DNA of 6,202 nucleotides, taken from assembly GCA_900554705.1 (NCBI GenBank), contig USIH01000127.1, positions 1 through 6,202 on the forward strand, in the 5' to 3' direction. The DNA is from an uncultured Eubacteriales bacterium. GTDB taxonomy: Bacteria; Bacillota; Clostridia; Oscillospirales; Oscillospiraceae. Shown here piece after piece: positions 1-6,202 of the stretch (position 1 is its first letter; each line of letters begins with the position of its first letter). The position numbers and the translations under genes were made by a program. The notes under the pieces were generated by a model. The model was not told the origin of the DNA and made no database searches. It was given only the letters and a program-made list of their open reading frames with translations.

Positions 1-281
1 CGTATATAGATACGGTAGGGCGTGAGTTGCGAAGTAAGTCAAAATTATTATAAATAAATCTGCTTTCAGCTTATAAAAGTTCAAAAATTCTCAATTATTT
101 ATATTGCAGTCCTGCGGCCAATTTTCTTAAAAAAGTGAATCTATTTTGACGGTTACGGACTTTTTTGACAGTCTGAACCGCGGGGGCTGCCGGTGGGCAG
201 CTCCCGCGGTGTTTTGTTGGGGAGTGCGATGGAGACGGTGCGGTTATGTTGGGATGGTGCGGTTGCGGCGGGGCGAAGGGG
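1..281. other. Non-coding stretch, AT-rich left part
   Basis: No convincing gene is visible. Bases 1-175 are AT-rich, unlike the GC-rich genes to the right, with many stops in all + frames. The frame from base 3 stays open only to a TAA at 51-53, giving a 16-residue tail (ending KSKLL) that could be the end of a gene outside the window, but I cannot recognise it. Bases 177-218 hold the hairpin listed separately. Bases 219-281 are the GC-rich 3' flank of the - strand ABC operon and contain a 9-base direct repeat (GGTGCGGTT at 237-245 and 256-264) without known meaning. AAAAAAGT at 129-136 and ACTTTTTT at 159-166 form a weak AT-rich inverted repeat. Confidence 0.6.
177..218 (+). terminator. Rho-independent terminator-like hairpin
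   Basis: Bases 177-191 pair with 196-210 as a 15-bp, mostly G/C stem (one G-U pair, 185 with 202) around the four-base loop GGTG. The tail TTTTGTT (212-218) follows on the + strand. The stem would be an A/C mismatch at that position in a - strand transcript, and no U-run follows it in that direction, so the sequence favours termination of rightward transcription. It lies about 70 bases past the stop of the leftward ABC operon and may also stop or protect that mRNA. The latter is inference. Confidence 0.65.
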
Positions 282-2105
282 TCAGGACAGCTCGATCATG
301 TTGGTATAGAGCTGGTAGTACTTGCCCTTGAGCGTCAGGAGGTCGTCGTGGCTGCCGCGCTCGATGACCTTGCCGTTTTCCAGCACAAGGATGGCGTCGG
401 CATTGCGGACGGTGGAGAGGCGATGGGCGATGACAAAGACCGTACGCCCGCGCATCAGGCCGTCCAGACCGCGCTCGATGAGCTTTTCCGTGCGCGTATC
501 GACGGAGCTGGTCGCCTCGTCGAGGATCATGACCGGCGCTTCGGAGACGGCGGCGCGTGCGATGGCGACCAGCTGGCGCTGGCCGGTACTCAGGTTCGCG
601 CCGTCGGACTGGAGCATGGTGGCGTAGCCCTGCGGCAGATGGGAGATGAAATAGTGCGCGTTTGCGATCTTTGCGGCGCGGATGCAGTCCTCGTCCGTTG
701 CGTCGAGACGGCCGTAGCGGATGTTTTCCATGACCGTGCCGGTAAACAGGTGCGTGTCCTGCAGGACAATGCCGAGCGAGTGGCGCAGGTCGTCCTTGCG
801 GATGCGGCCGATGTCGATGTCGTCATAGGTGATCCGGCCGGCCTGAATGTCATAGAAGCGGTTGATGAGGTTCGTGATGGTCGTCTTGCCCGCGCCGGTG
901 GAGCCGACGAAGGCGATCTTCTGCCCGGGCTTCGCGTAGAGCGACAGATCCCGCAGCACGGGCTTGCTCTCGACGTAGGAAAAATCGACGTTGTAGAAGC
1001 GGACGTCGCCGCGCAGCGGCGTGTGCGTGCCGTCGGGATGCACCCAGAAATAGTCGCGCCCCTCACTTGCCAGGGTCACGTCGCCCTCGTCTTCCTCGGG
1101 CGGAAGGTCGAGCACGTCGAAAATGCGCTCCGCACCCGCAAGCGCCAGCATAATGGAGTTAAACTGCTCCGAGATCTGGCTGACGCGGTCGGCAAACTGA
1201 CGGATGTATTGCAGGAAGGTGATGAGGATGCCGCCCGCGCCCTCGCCGCTGAGCCAGATGACGCCGACGGCGCAGGTCAGGGCGTAGAAGATGTGCGAAA
1301 GGTTATTGAGGATCGGCCCGATGACGGAGGTGGCCGTCGTGGCCGTCGTGGAGGCGGCGTAGAGGCTCTCGTTGATGGGCGAAAAGTCGCGCAGAACGGC
1401 GTCCTCATGCGTGAAGACTTTGACGTCGCGCTCGCCGGCGATCATCTCCTCGAGGTAGCCGTTGACCTTCGCGGCGCGGCTCTGCTGGGCGCGGTAGCTG
1501 CGGCCGGAGATCTTCGTGGTCAGGCGGACGACGAAGATGACAAGTCCCGCGAGGACGACCATGACGGCAAAGAGCTTCATTGAGAGCATGAGCATCATGG
1601 AGATGACGCCCACAAGCGAGGTCACGGAGATGAGCATCTGCGTGATGCTGTGCTGGAGCAGCTCGTTGGTCGCCTCGATGTCGTTTGTAAAGTAGCTCAT
1701 CAGGCTGCCGTTCGTGTTCTCGTCAAAGTAGCGGACGGGGAGCTTCTGCATTTTTGCAAACAGCTCCGTGCGCAGGTGCAGCATGATGACCGCGCTGCTC
1801 TCGAGCATCAGGCGGTTGAGCAGGTAGTTCGTCACGGCGCTGAGCAGATAGAGGAAGGCAAGCCCCAGCAGCAGCGCAAGGTACTTGGCATAGGTCGCGC
1901 TGACGGACAGCGTGCTGCCCTCAAGCAGGTTGACCAGCGGCCGCATGGCGTAGGAGGCGGCGATGGTGGCGGCGCAGTAGAGCAGGATGGAGACCACGGC
2001 GCTGATGAGGATCAGGCGGCAGTGGCGAAAGTAGCGGAACAGGCGCAGCAGCGTGCCAAGCGGCGTGCGCGCCTTGGAATAGCTGCGCAGTTCAATTTTC
2101 GGCAT
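282..2105 (-). CDS. ABC exporter half-transporter, catalytically intact subunit of a heterodimer
   Basis: A 607-residue membrane ABC protein with a fused transmembrane and ATPase half, second gene of the operon. Roughly residues 31-300 hold about six membrane helices (for example about 31-58, 72-96, 153-194, 258-300). The nucleotide-binding domain follows: A-loop Tyr377, Walker A GSTGAGKTT (401-409, Lys407), Q-loop Gln449, signature LSTGQ (505-509), Walker B ending Asp529 with catalytic Glu530, and switch His561. The signature departs from LSGGQ, as is typical of one partner of heterodimeric exporters such as BmrCD and TM287/288. Substrate cannot be read from sequence; these families export drugs, lipids or peptides. 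I chose ATG at 2105 over the ATG at 2144, because AGGAGG (2115-2120) sits 9 bases before it and the protein then starts MPKIELRS. The longer reading would overlap the upstream gene by 53 bases instead of 14. Confidence 0.93.
   Translation of the reverse strand: MPKIELRSYSKARTPLGTLLRLFRYFRHCRLILISAVVSILLYCAATIAASYAMRPLVNLLEGSTLSVSATYAKYLALLLGLAFLYLLSAVTNYLLNRLMLESSAVIMLHLRTELFAKMQKLPVRYFDENTNGSLMSYFTNDIEATNELLQHSITQMLISVTSLVGVISMMLMLSMKLFAVMVVLAGLVIFVVRLTTKISGRSYRAQQSRAAKVNGYLEEMIAGERDVKVFTHEDAVLRDFSPINESLYAASTTATTATSVIGPILNNLSHIFYALTCAVGVIWLSGEGAGGILITFLQYIRQFADRVSQISEQFNSIMLALAGAERIFDVLDLPPEEDEGDVTLASEGRDYFWVHPDGTHTPLRGDVRFYNVDFSYVESKPVLRDLSLYAKPGQKIAFVGSTGAGKTTITNLINRFYDIQAGRITYDDIDIGRIRKDDLRHSLGIVLQDTHLFTGTVMENIRYGRLDATDEDCIRAAKIANAHYFISHLPQGYATMLQSDGANLSTGQRQLVAIARAAVSEAPVMILDEATSSVDTRTEKLIERGLDGLMRGRTVFVIAHRLSTVRNADAILVLENGKVIERGSHDDLLTLKGKYYQLYTNMIELS
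2092..2105 (-). other. 14-base gene overlap, likely translational coupling
   Basis: The TGA of the upstream ABC gene (2094-2092) lies inside the first codons of the downstream one, which starts with ATG at 2105-2103. A ribosome finishing the first subunit is at the start of the second, which suits equal synthesis of two partners of a heterodimer. The coupling itself is inference; the overlap is seen directly. Confidence 0.75.
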
Positions 2106-3909
2106 AAGCGGCGTCCTCCTGTCTGATCTGGCTTTCGTAAACATCGCGGTAGATGGCGCTGCGGCGCATCAGCTCGGCATGGGTGCCCACGTCGGAGATC
2201 GCGCCCTGATCGAGCACGACGATGCGGTCGCAGCCGACGATGGAGGCGATGCGCTGGGCGATGATGAGCTTCGTCGTTCCGGCGAGCGAGGCGCGCAGGG
2301 CGCGGCGGATGTGCTCGTCGGTCGCCATATCGACGGCGCTGGTCGAGTCGTCCAGGATCAGGATCCTCGGCGCTTTGATGACGGCGCGCGCGATGCGCAG
2401 GCGCTGCTTCTGGCCGCCGGAGAGGTTGGCCGCGTTCTGCTCCAGCACCGTCTCGTAGCCGTCCGGAAAGCGCCCGATGAACTCGTCGGCGCAGGCAACG
2501 GCGCAGGCGGCGCGCATCTCCTCCTGCGTTGCGTCGGCCTTGCCCCAGCGCAGATTTTCCGCGATGGTGCCGGAGAAGAGCGTGCCGTTTTGCAGCACCA
2601 TGGAAACGCCGTCGCGCAGGGCGCGCAGCGTATAGTCGCGCACGTCGCGCCCGCCGACACGCACCGTGCCGGAGAGCGGATCGTAAAAGCGGGGGATGAG
2701 GTTGACCAGCGTGGATTTGCCCTCGCCGGTGCCGCCGATGATGCCGATCGTCTCGCCGGAGCGGATGTGCAGGTCGATGTGGCGCAGGGTGGGGCGCTCG
2801 GCATTGCCGGAATAGCTGAAGGAGACGTCGTCAAAGTCGATGCTGCCGTCGGCGACGGCTGCGTCGGAGGAGCCGTCCGCAATGTCGGGCACCTCGTCGA
2901 ACACCTCGTTGATGCGCTGCAGCGACGCCTGCGCGCGCGACAGGGACATGATGAGCCAGGTCAGCATGGTCAGCGAACCGACCGCCTGATTGGCGTAGCT
3001 GACCATGCTCACAAGCTCGCCCGTCAGCAGCCCCGTCTTTTCAAGAATGATCTCCCGACCGCCCAGCAGGAGCAGCAGCAGCGTGCACAGCCACATGATG
3101 CTCATCTGGATGGGACCGGTCAGCGTGAACAGGCGCGAGGAGGAGAGCGTCGCCTGACGCAGCTCCTGCGCGGTATGCGCAAAGCGCTCGGACTCGTAGT
3201 CGCCGCGCACATAGGCCTTGACCACGCGGCTGCTGACGAGATTCTCCTGCACGGCGCGGTTCATGGCGTCGGTCTTGACGAGCATCCTGCGAAAGCGCGG
3301 CTGGCCGATCTTCATCAGCAGCACCAGAACGCCGCCCAGCAGCGGGATGGAGATGAGGAAGAGGAAGGCAAGGCGCGCGTGCACCAGAAAGGCCATGACC
3401 GTGGCCATGAGCAGCATGATCGGCGCGCGCGTCATGGTGCGCAGGAGCTGATACATTGAGGTGCGCACCGCGTTGACGTCGGTCGTTGCGCGGGTGATGA
3501 GGCTCGGCGTGGAGAAGCGGTCGATGTTGGAGAAGGAAAAGCTCTGGATCTTTTCCAGCAGACCGGCGCGGAGGTTTTTCGCAAAGCCCTGACTGGCGAT
3601 GGCGGAAAAGCGCGCGCTGAGCAGGCCGCACGCAAGCGACAGGCACGCGACGCCCACCATGATGCCGCCGACCGTGAGGACAAAGCGGTCGCGGTCGGCG
3701 ATCAGCGCCGGAGAGAAAAGGGAGGAGAGGAAAAACTCCTCCTCGCGGTACAGTCCGCCGTCAACGATGACGGACATCAGCACCGGAATAAAAACTTCAA
3801 GGACGACCTCCGACCAGCCGAACACGGCAGCGAGGATCGTCCACTTTTTGTAGGAACCCAGACATCGCCCCAGATAGCGAAGGGTCTTTTTCTTTTCTAT
3901 GTCAGCCAA
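2092..3909 (-). CDS. ABC exporter half-transporter, degenerate-site subunit of a heterodimer
   Basis: First gene of the leftward operon, 605 residues, membrane domain followed by ATPase domain. Membrane helices lie at about 23-49, 75-98, 154-176, 178-199, 262-283 and 297-322. In the ATPase domain I see A-loop Tyr366, Walker [10 protein letters not shown] (392-400, Lys398), Q-loop Gln440 and a canonical LSGGQ signature (496-500). Walker B ends Asp520-Asp521, so the catalytic Glu is Asp, and the switch His is Gln552 (AQR in place of AHR). These two changes match the degenerate subunit of known heterodimeric exporters, for example TM287. Paired with its neighbour, its LSGGQ would complete the working ATP site and its own Walker motifs would form the non-hydrolysing site. 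Start is uncertain: TTG at 3909 abuts AAAGGAG (3910-3916) with no spacer, and the only alternative well placed for that site is ATA at 3900. Substrate unknown. Confidence 0.92.
   Translation of the reverse strand: MADIEKKKTLRYLGRCLGSYKKWTILAAVFGWSEVVLEVFIPVLMSVIVDGGLYREEEFFLSSLFSPALIADRDRFVLTVGGIMVGVACLSLACGLLSARFSAIASQGFAKNLRAGLLEKIQSFSFSNIDRFSTPSLITRATTDVNAVRTSMYQLLRTMTRAPIMLLMATVMAFLVHARLAFLFLISIPLLGGVLVLLMKIGQPRFRRMLVKTDAMNRAVQENLVSSRVVKAYVRGDYESERFAHTAQELRQATLSSSRLFTLTGPIQMSIMWLCTLLLLLLGGREIILEKTGLLTGELVSMVSYANQAVGSLTMLTWLIMSLSRAQASLQRINEVFDEVPDIADGSSDAAVADGSIDFDDVSFSYSGNAERPTLRHIDLHIRSGETIGIIGGTGEGKSTLVNLIPRFYDPLSGTVRVGGRDVRDYTLRALRDGVSMVLQNGTLFSGTIAENLRWGKADATQEEMRAACAVACADEFIGRFPDGYETVLEQNAANLSGGQKQRLRIARAVIKAPRILILDDSTSAVDMATDEHIRRALRASLAGTTKLIIAQRIASIVGCDRIVVLDQGAISDVGTHAELMRRSAIYRDVYESQIRQEDAAYAEN
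2115..2120 (-). promoter_or_regulatory. Ribosome binding site AGGAGG of the second ABC gene
   Basis: A full AGGAGG lies within the end of the upstream gene, 9 bases before the ATG at 2105. It decides the start: the longer reading from 2144 would place this site inside the coding sequence. Confidence 0.85.
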
Positions 3910-3916
3910 CTCCTTT
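3910..3916 (-). promoter_or_regulatory. Ribosome binding site AAAGGAG of the first ABC gene
   Basis: AAAGGAG is directly next to TTG (3909-3907) and 9 bases before ATA (3900-3898). No ATG or GTG occurs in frame nearby. The spacing favours the ATA, the codon identity favours the TTG. The site is clear, but the start codon it serves is not. Confidence 0.6.
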
Positions 3917-3924
3917 CGTCTGTC

Positions 3925-3953
3925 ATTGTAACAGAAGACACGAAAAAATGCAA
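3925..3953 (-). promoter_or_regulatory. Promoter of the ABC operon (leftward)
   Basis: On the - strand TTGCAT (3953-3948) is followed after exactly 17 bases by TACAAT (3930-3925). The -10 box matches the consensus at 5 of 6 positions and is preceded by TG in the extended -10 position (TGTTACAAT). The -35 box is weak, matching 3 of 6. Transcription would start near 3918, leaving only about 10 bases before the first possible start codon. Confidence 0.6.
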
Positions 3954-3968
3954 GCGTGCTCCAAGGCC

Positions 3969-3997
3969 TTTTATTTTTGTCCCGCCTGTGGTATACT
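3969..3997 (+). promoter_or_regulatory. Promoter of the FprA gene (rightward)
   Basis: TATACT (3992-3997) matches the -10 consensus at 5 of 6 positions and has the extended TG at 3989-3990. TTTTAT (3969-3974) lies 17 bases upstream as a poor -35 box. The start would be near 4004, just before the ribosome binding site. Its core is back-to-back with the ABC promoter, with 15 bases between the two -35 boxes, so one regulator could act on both. No clear operator palindrome is visible. Confidence 0.5.
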
Positions 3998-4007
3998 GGA
4001 AAAAAAC

Positions 4008-4015
4008 AGGAAAGG
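4008..4015 (+). promoter_or_regulatory. Ribosome binding site of the FprA gene
   Basis: AGGAAAGG ends 10 bases before the ATG at 4026. It sets the start there and not at the in-frame ATG at 3948, which lies upstream of the predicted promoter, within the leftward promoter, and would add 26 residues unlike the family. Confidence 0.7.
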
Positions 4016-4025
4016 AAAACAACCT

Positions 4026-5879
4026 ATGCACATCACAAACGACATCCGCTACATCGGCGTAAACGACCGCAAGATCGACCTGTTCGAGGGGCAGTACGTC
4101 GTCCCGAACGGGATGGCCTACAATTCCTATGTCATTTTGGACGAGAAGATCGCCGTCATGGACACGGTAGACCAGCGCTTTGGCGCGCAGTGGCTGGAGA
4201 ATCTTTCCAAGGCGCTGGAGGGACGTGCGCCGGACTACCTGATCGTGCAGCACATGGAGCCGGATCACTCCGGTTCCGTCACCGACTTTGCCCGCCGCTA
4301 TCCGCAGGCGCGGATCGTCTCGTCGGACAAGGCATTTGTCATGATGAAACATTTCTTCGGCGAGGATTTCGCACAGCGCCGCGTGGTCGTCGGCGAGGGC
4401 GACACGCTCCCGCTCGGCCGTCACACCCTGCATTTCGTCGCCGCGCCCATGGTGCACTGGCCGGAGGTCATCGTGACCTATGACGCGGCGGACAAGGTGC
4501 TGTTCTCCGCCGACGGCTTCGGCAAGTTCGGCGCGCTCGACGCGCAGGAGGACTGGGCGTGCGAGGCGCGGCGCTACTATTTCGGCATTGTGGGCAAATA
4601 CGGCGCGCAGGTGCAGCGCCTGCTCAAGAAGGCGGCCGCGCTCGACATTTCCGTGATCTGCCCGCTGCACGGGCCGGTGCTGAAGGAGAATCTGGGCTAT
4701 TATCTGGATCTCTACGACCTTTGGTCGTCCTACGGCGTCGAGAGCGAGGGCATTCTCATCGCCTATACCTCCGTCTACGGCAACACGAAGCGCGCCGTGG
4801 AGCTTCTGGCGCAGCGCCTGCGCGAGAAGGGCTGCCCGAAGGTCATCCTGACCGACCTTGCGCGGGCGGATCTCTCCGAGGCGGTGGAGGACGCCTTCCG
4901 CTACGGCAAGGTCGTGCTGGCCACGACGACCTATAACGCCGATATTTTCCCGCCGATGCGCGCACTGATCGAGCATCTGACCGAGCGCGGCTGGCGCGGC
5001 CGCACGGTGGGGCTGATCGAAAACGGCAGCTGGGCGCCGATGGCGGCAAAGGTTATGAAGCAAATGCTGTCGGCGGCAAAAAATCTGACATTTATTGAAG
5101 ATGAAGTACATATAAAGTCCGTGCTTGACAGTGAAAGCACGGCACAGCTTGAAAAGCTTGCAAGAGCACTTGTTGAGCAGAGAAAGGCTAAGGCTAAGGA
5201 AGAAGAATTTAAGCTATTCCAGAAAGTTACTCTTGATACTCTCTTTGACACTATTTCAGAGGGTGAGATGAAGGAACTTAACATTATCATTAAGGCTGAC
5301 GTTCAAGGTTCTGTTCAAGCTGTAAAACAATCGCTTGAAAAATTATCAACTGAAGAAGTTAGTGTAAGAGTAATCCACGGTGGTGTTGGTGCTATAAACG
5401 AATCAGACGTAATGCTTGCAAATGCTTCAAACGCAATTATAGTCGGATTTAACGTAAGACCTGAACCCGACGCGGCGGATACCGCAAAACGCGAAGGTGT
5501 AGATATTCGTCTTTACAGAATAATTTATGAATGTATAGAAGAAATAACAGACGCAATGAAAGGTATGTTGGCTCCGAAATATCGCGAAGTTCAACTTGGC
5601 CGTGCAGAATGTCGTGAAGTTTACAAAATATCCAGCGTAGGAACCATAGCAGGATGTTATGTGTTGTCAGGAAAAATTTTAAGAAATGCTAGAATAAGAG
5701 TGGTACGCGACGGAATCGTTATAAGCGAAGACGAAATTTCATCACTCAGGCGATTTAAAGACGACGCAAAAGAAGTTGCTCAAGGATTTGAATGCGGAAT
5801 CGGTCTTCAGAATTTTAACGATATAAAAACAGGAGACATTTTTGAAGCATTCACCATGGAAGAATACAGAGAAGATTAA
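4026..5879 (+). CDS. fprA: Flavodiiron protein FprA joined in frame to the IF-2 C-terminus (chimeric reading frame)
   Basis: The frame gives 617 residues. Residues 1 to about 385 are a cytoplasmic A-type flavodiiron protein, which reduces O2 to water or NO to N2O with electrons usually supplied by rubredoxin. The metallo-beta-lactamase domain (about 1-240) has the diiron ligand set His76, Glu78, Asp80, His81, His144, Asp163 and His215. The flavodoxin domain (about 243-385) has the FMN phosphate loop TSVYGNT (248-254) and later loops near TTTYNAD (300-306) and NGSWAP (333-338). FprA alone is normally about 390-410 residues and should stop here. Instead the frame continues as IF-2 domains III and IV. 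GC content is high up to about 5045 and low afterwards. FprA as a gene is very secure up to residue about 340; the hybrid as a real product is doubtful. Confidence 0.85.
   Translation: MHITNDIRYIGVNDRKIDLFEGQYVVPNGMAYNSYVILDEKIAVMDTVDQRFGAQWLENLSKALEGRAPDYLIVQHMEPDHSGSVTDFARRYPQARIVSSDKAFVMMKHFFGEDFAQRRVVVGEGDTLPLGRHTLHFVAAPMVHWPEVIVTYDAADKVLFSADGFGKFGALDAQEDWACEARRYYFGIVGKYGAQVQRLLKKAAALDISVICPLHGPVLKENLGYYLDLYDLWSSYGVESEGILIAYTSVYGNTKRAVELLAQRLREKGCPKVILTDLARADLSEAVEDAFRYGKVVLATTTYNADIFPPMRALIEHLTERGWRGRTVGLIENGSWAPMAAKVMKQMLSAAKNLTFIEDEVHIKSVLDSESTAQLEKLARALVEQRKAKAKEEEFKLFQKVTLDTLFDTISEGEMKELNIIIKADVQGSVQAVKQSLEKLSTEEVSVRVIHGGVGAINESDVMLANASNAIIVGFNVRPEPDAADTAKREGVDIRLYRIIYECIEEITDAMKGMLAPKYREVQLGRAECREVYKISSVGTIAGCYVLSGKILRNARIRVVRDGIVISEDEISSLRRFKDDAKEVAQGFECGIGLQNFNDIKTGDIFEAFTMEEYRED
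5045..5200 (+). other. Join between two genomes inside one reading frame
   Basis: Bases 4981-5040 are about three quarters G/C; 5041-5220 are about 42% and later parts lower. Codon choice moves from GCG/CTG/GGC-type to GAA/CTT/GTT/AGA-type. The protein still reads as FprA through about residue 385 (near 5180), then as IF-2. The family switch falls in a Lys/Glu-rich helix ([17 protein letters not shown]) that fits both the last helix of FprA and the helix before IF-2 domain III. Local similarity of that kind is where assemblies, or recombination, join unrelated genes. Confidence 0.8.
5179..5879 (+). pseudogene. infB: Translation initiation factor IF-2, C-terminal part only
   Basis: From about residue 385 of the hybrid frame the protein is IF-2: the linker helix ([10 protein letters not shown]), then domain III starting at [15 protein letters not shown] (417-431) with [15 protein letters not shown] (448-462), then the C-terminal barrel that binds fMet-tRNA, with features such as [10 protein letters not shown] (526-535) and a natural end at EYRED. 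Full IF-2 is about 650-1000 residues. Here the N-terminal region, the GTPase domain with its P-loop, and domain II are all absent, so this piece could not work as IF-2. It is followed by rbfA as in many bacteria, so in its own genome the gene is probably whole and was only joined wrongly here. Low-GC codon use matches rbfA and not the bases to the left. Confidence 0.9.
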
Positions 5880-5884
5880 AGGAG
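5878..5884 (+). promoter_or_regulatory. Ribosome binding site of rbfA
   Basis: AAAGGAG overlaps the infB stop TAA (5877-5879) and ends 7 bases before the ATG at 5892. The 12-base gap from stop to start shows cotranscription with infB. Confidence 0.85.
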
Positions 5885-5891
5885 TAATTTT

Positions 5892-6202
5892 ATGCCAAAC
5901 CATAGAGCTCAGCATAAGTTTGAAAGCATAAAAAGAGAAATAATCGCAATTGTAAGAGAATTAAAAGACCCTCGCCTCGAAAGCGGATTTATAAATATTT
6001 TGAAAATATCCACAGCACATGACGGTTCAAGTTGCCGTGTGTTTATAAGTTCTTTGGATGGTTTTGAAAAATCAAAAGAAGCTGCTGAAATTTTAGATTC
6101 CGCTTCCGGATTTATAAGAAAAGAACTTGGTGAAAGTTCATTGGGAGTAGAAAGCGGCCTTAAAATCGAACGGAATGCAGCGATAACTAGTCCTTTTTAT
6201 AA
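5892..6202 (+). CDS. rbfA: Ribosome-binding factor A, 3' end outside window
   Basis: Small cytoplasmic KH-type protein that binds the 30S subunit and aids late 16S rRNA maturation, also needed in cold adaptation. The 103 visible residues start MPNHRAQHKFESIKREI. They contain the RbfA hallmarks: the N-terminal helix, ELKDPRL (24-30) before the first strand, a CRVFISSL strand (48-55) and an ASGFIRKELG helix (75-84). The usual length is about 110-130 residues, so little is missing. After residue 84 the expected R-x-x-P-E-L segment is replaced by a divergent SSLGVESGLKIERN, which can still be aligned in part. It follows infB directly, the common nusA-infB-rbfA order. Codon use is A/T-rich like the infB piece. 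Confidence 0.88.
   Translation, partial: MPNHRAQHKFESIKREIIAIVRELKDPRLESGFINILKISTAHDGSSCRVFISSLDGFEKSKEAAEILDSASGFIRKELGESSLGVESGLKIERNAAITSPFY

Noticed and set aside
3..53. Possible 3' end of a gene (16 codons, + strand)
   Set aside because: Too short to recognise, and an open frame of this length at an edge is expected by chance.
1325..1355. Short repeat of TGGCCGTCG within the second ABC gene
   Set aside because: Two copies encode an Ala/Thr-rich part of the membrane domain (STTATTATS, about residues 252-260). It is in frame and needs no repeat element to explain it.
246..1583. Long + strand frame of 445 codons opposite the second ABC gene
   Set aside because: It is antisense to a gene with full ABC motifs. 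Its translation is Asp/Gly/Val/Ala-rich low-complexity without motifs, as expected opposite GC-rich coding sequence. No ribosome binding site was noted.
2106..2144. 13-residue N-terminal extension of the second ABC gene
   Set aside because: The AGGAGG at 2115-2120 fits the ATG at 2105, and the longer form would lengthen the overlap with the upstream gene to 53 bases.
2179..3459. + strand frame of 426 codons opposite the first ABC gene
   Set aside because: Same mirror effect: many Ala, Gly, Asp, His and Gln residues, no recognisable domain, and fully covered by a well-supported gene.
3948..4025. 26-residue N-terminal extension of FprA from the upstream ATG
   Set aside because: It would begin upstream of the predicted promoter, within the leftward promoter, and has no ribosome binding site. 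The ATG at 4026 has one, and the protein then starts as the family does.
3897..5111. - strand frame of 404 codons opposite fprA
   Set aside because: It mirrors a gene with intact diiron and FMN motifs. It is rich in His, Arg, Val and Ala without domain character, and its end runs through the divergent promoter region.
1..6202. CRISPR arrays, tRNA or rRNA genes, insertion sequences, attachment sites
   Set aside because: No regular repeat-spacer pattern, no cloverleaf or rRNA-like sequence, no transposase motifs and no terminal inverted repeats were seen.

Overview
The window is metagenome-like sequence from Clostridia-type Firmicutes. It looks like two different genomes joined inside one reading frame. 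About bases 180-5045 are GC-rich, with strong G/C at third codon positions. They resemble a high-GC gut Clostridia such as an Oscillospiraceae relative; this is inferred from gene content and composition only. From about 5045 to the end the GC content falls to about 40% and codon choice changes to A/T-ending codons, as in a low-GC clostridial genome.

Layout. Bases 1-281 hold no convincing gene. They contain a strong G/C hairpin (177-210) followed by a T-rich tail on the + strand. On the - strand, 3909-282 is a two-gene operon for a heterodimeric ABC exporter, with the genes overlapping by 14 bases. The two subunits are complementary in their defects. The upstream subunit has Asp and Gln where the catalytic Glu and switch His normally lie. 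The downstream subunit has those residues intact but carries an LSTGQ signature instead of LSGGQ. This gives one consensus and one degenerate ATP site. A 116-base divergent intergenic region (3910-4025) holds promoter-like elements for both directions.

On the + strand, 4026 starts a flavodiiron protein (FprA), an oxygen or nitric oxide reductase, with all diiron ligands and the FMN loops present. It has no stop of its own. At its last helix the frame runs directly into the C-terminal third of translation initiation factor IF-2, giving a 617-residue hybrid. After a normal ribosome binding site comes rbfA, cut by the window edge. infB-rbfA is a standard gene order, so the right-hand part is an ordinary translation-factor operon missing the 5' two thirds of infB.

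The hybrid is most simply an assembly chimera and not a new fusion protein. Composition and codon use switch with it, IF-2 lacks its essential G domain, and the join lies in a helix where the two families look alike. The composition break precedes the family break by roughly 100 bases, so the join may involve more than one step. I see no undescribed system in the ABC or FprA regions. The join and the asymmetry of the transporter are the most notable points.
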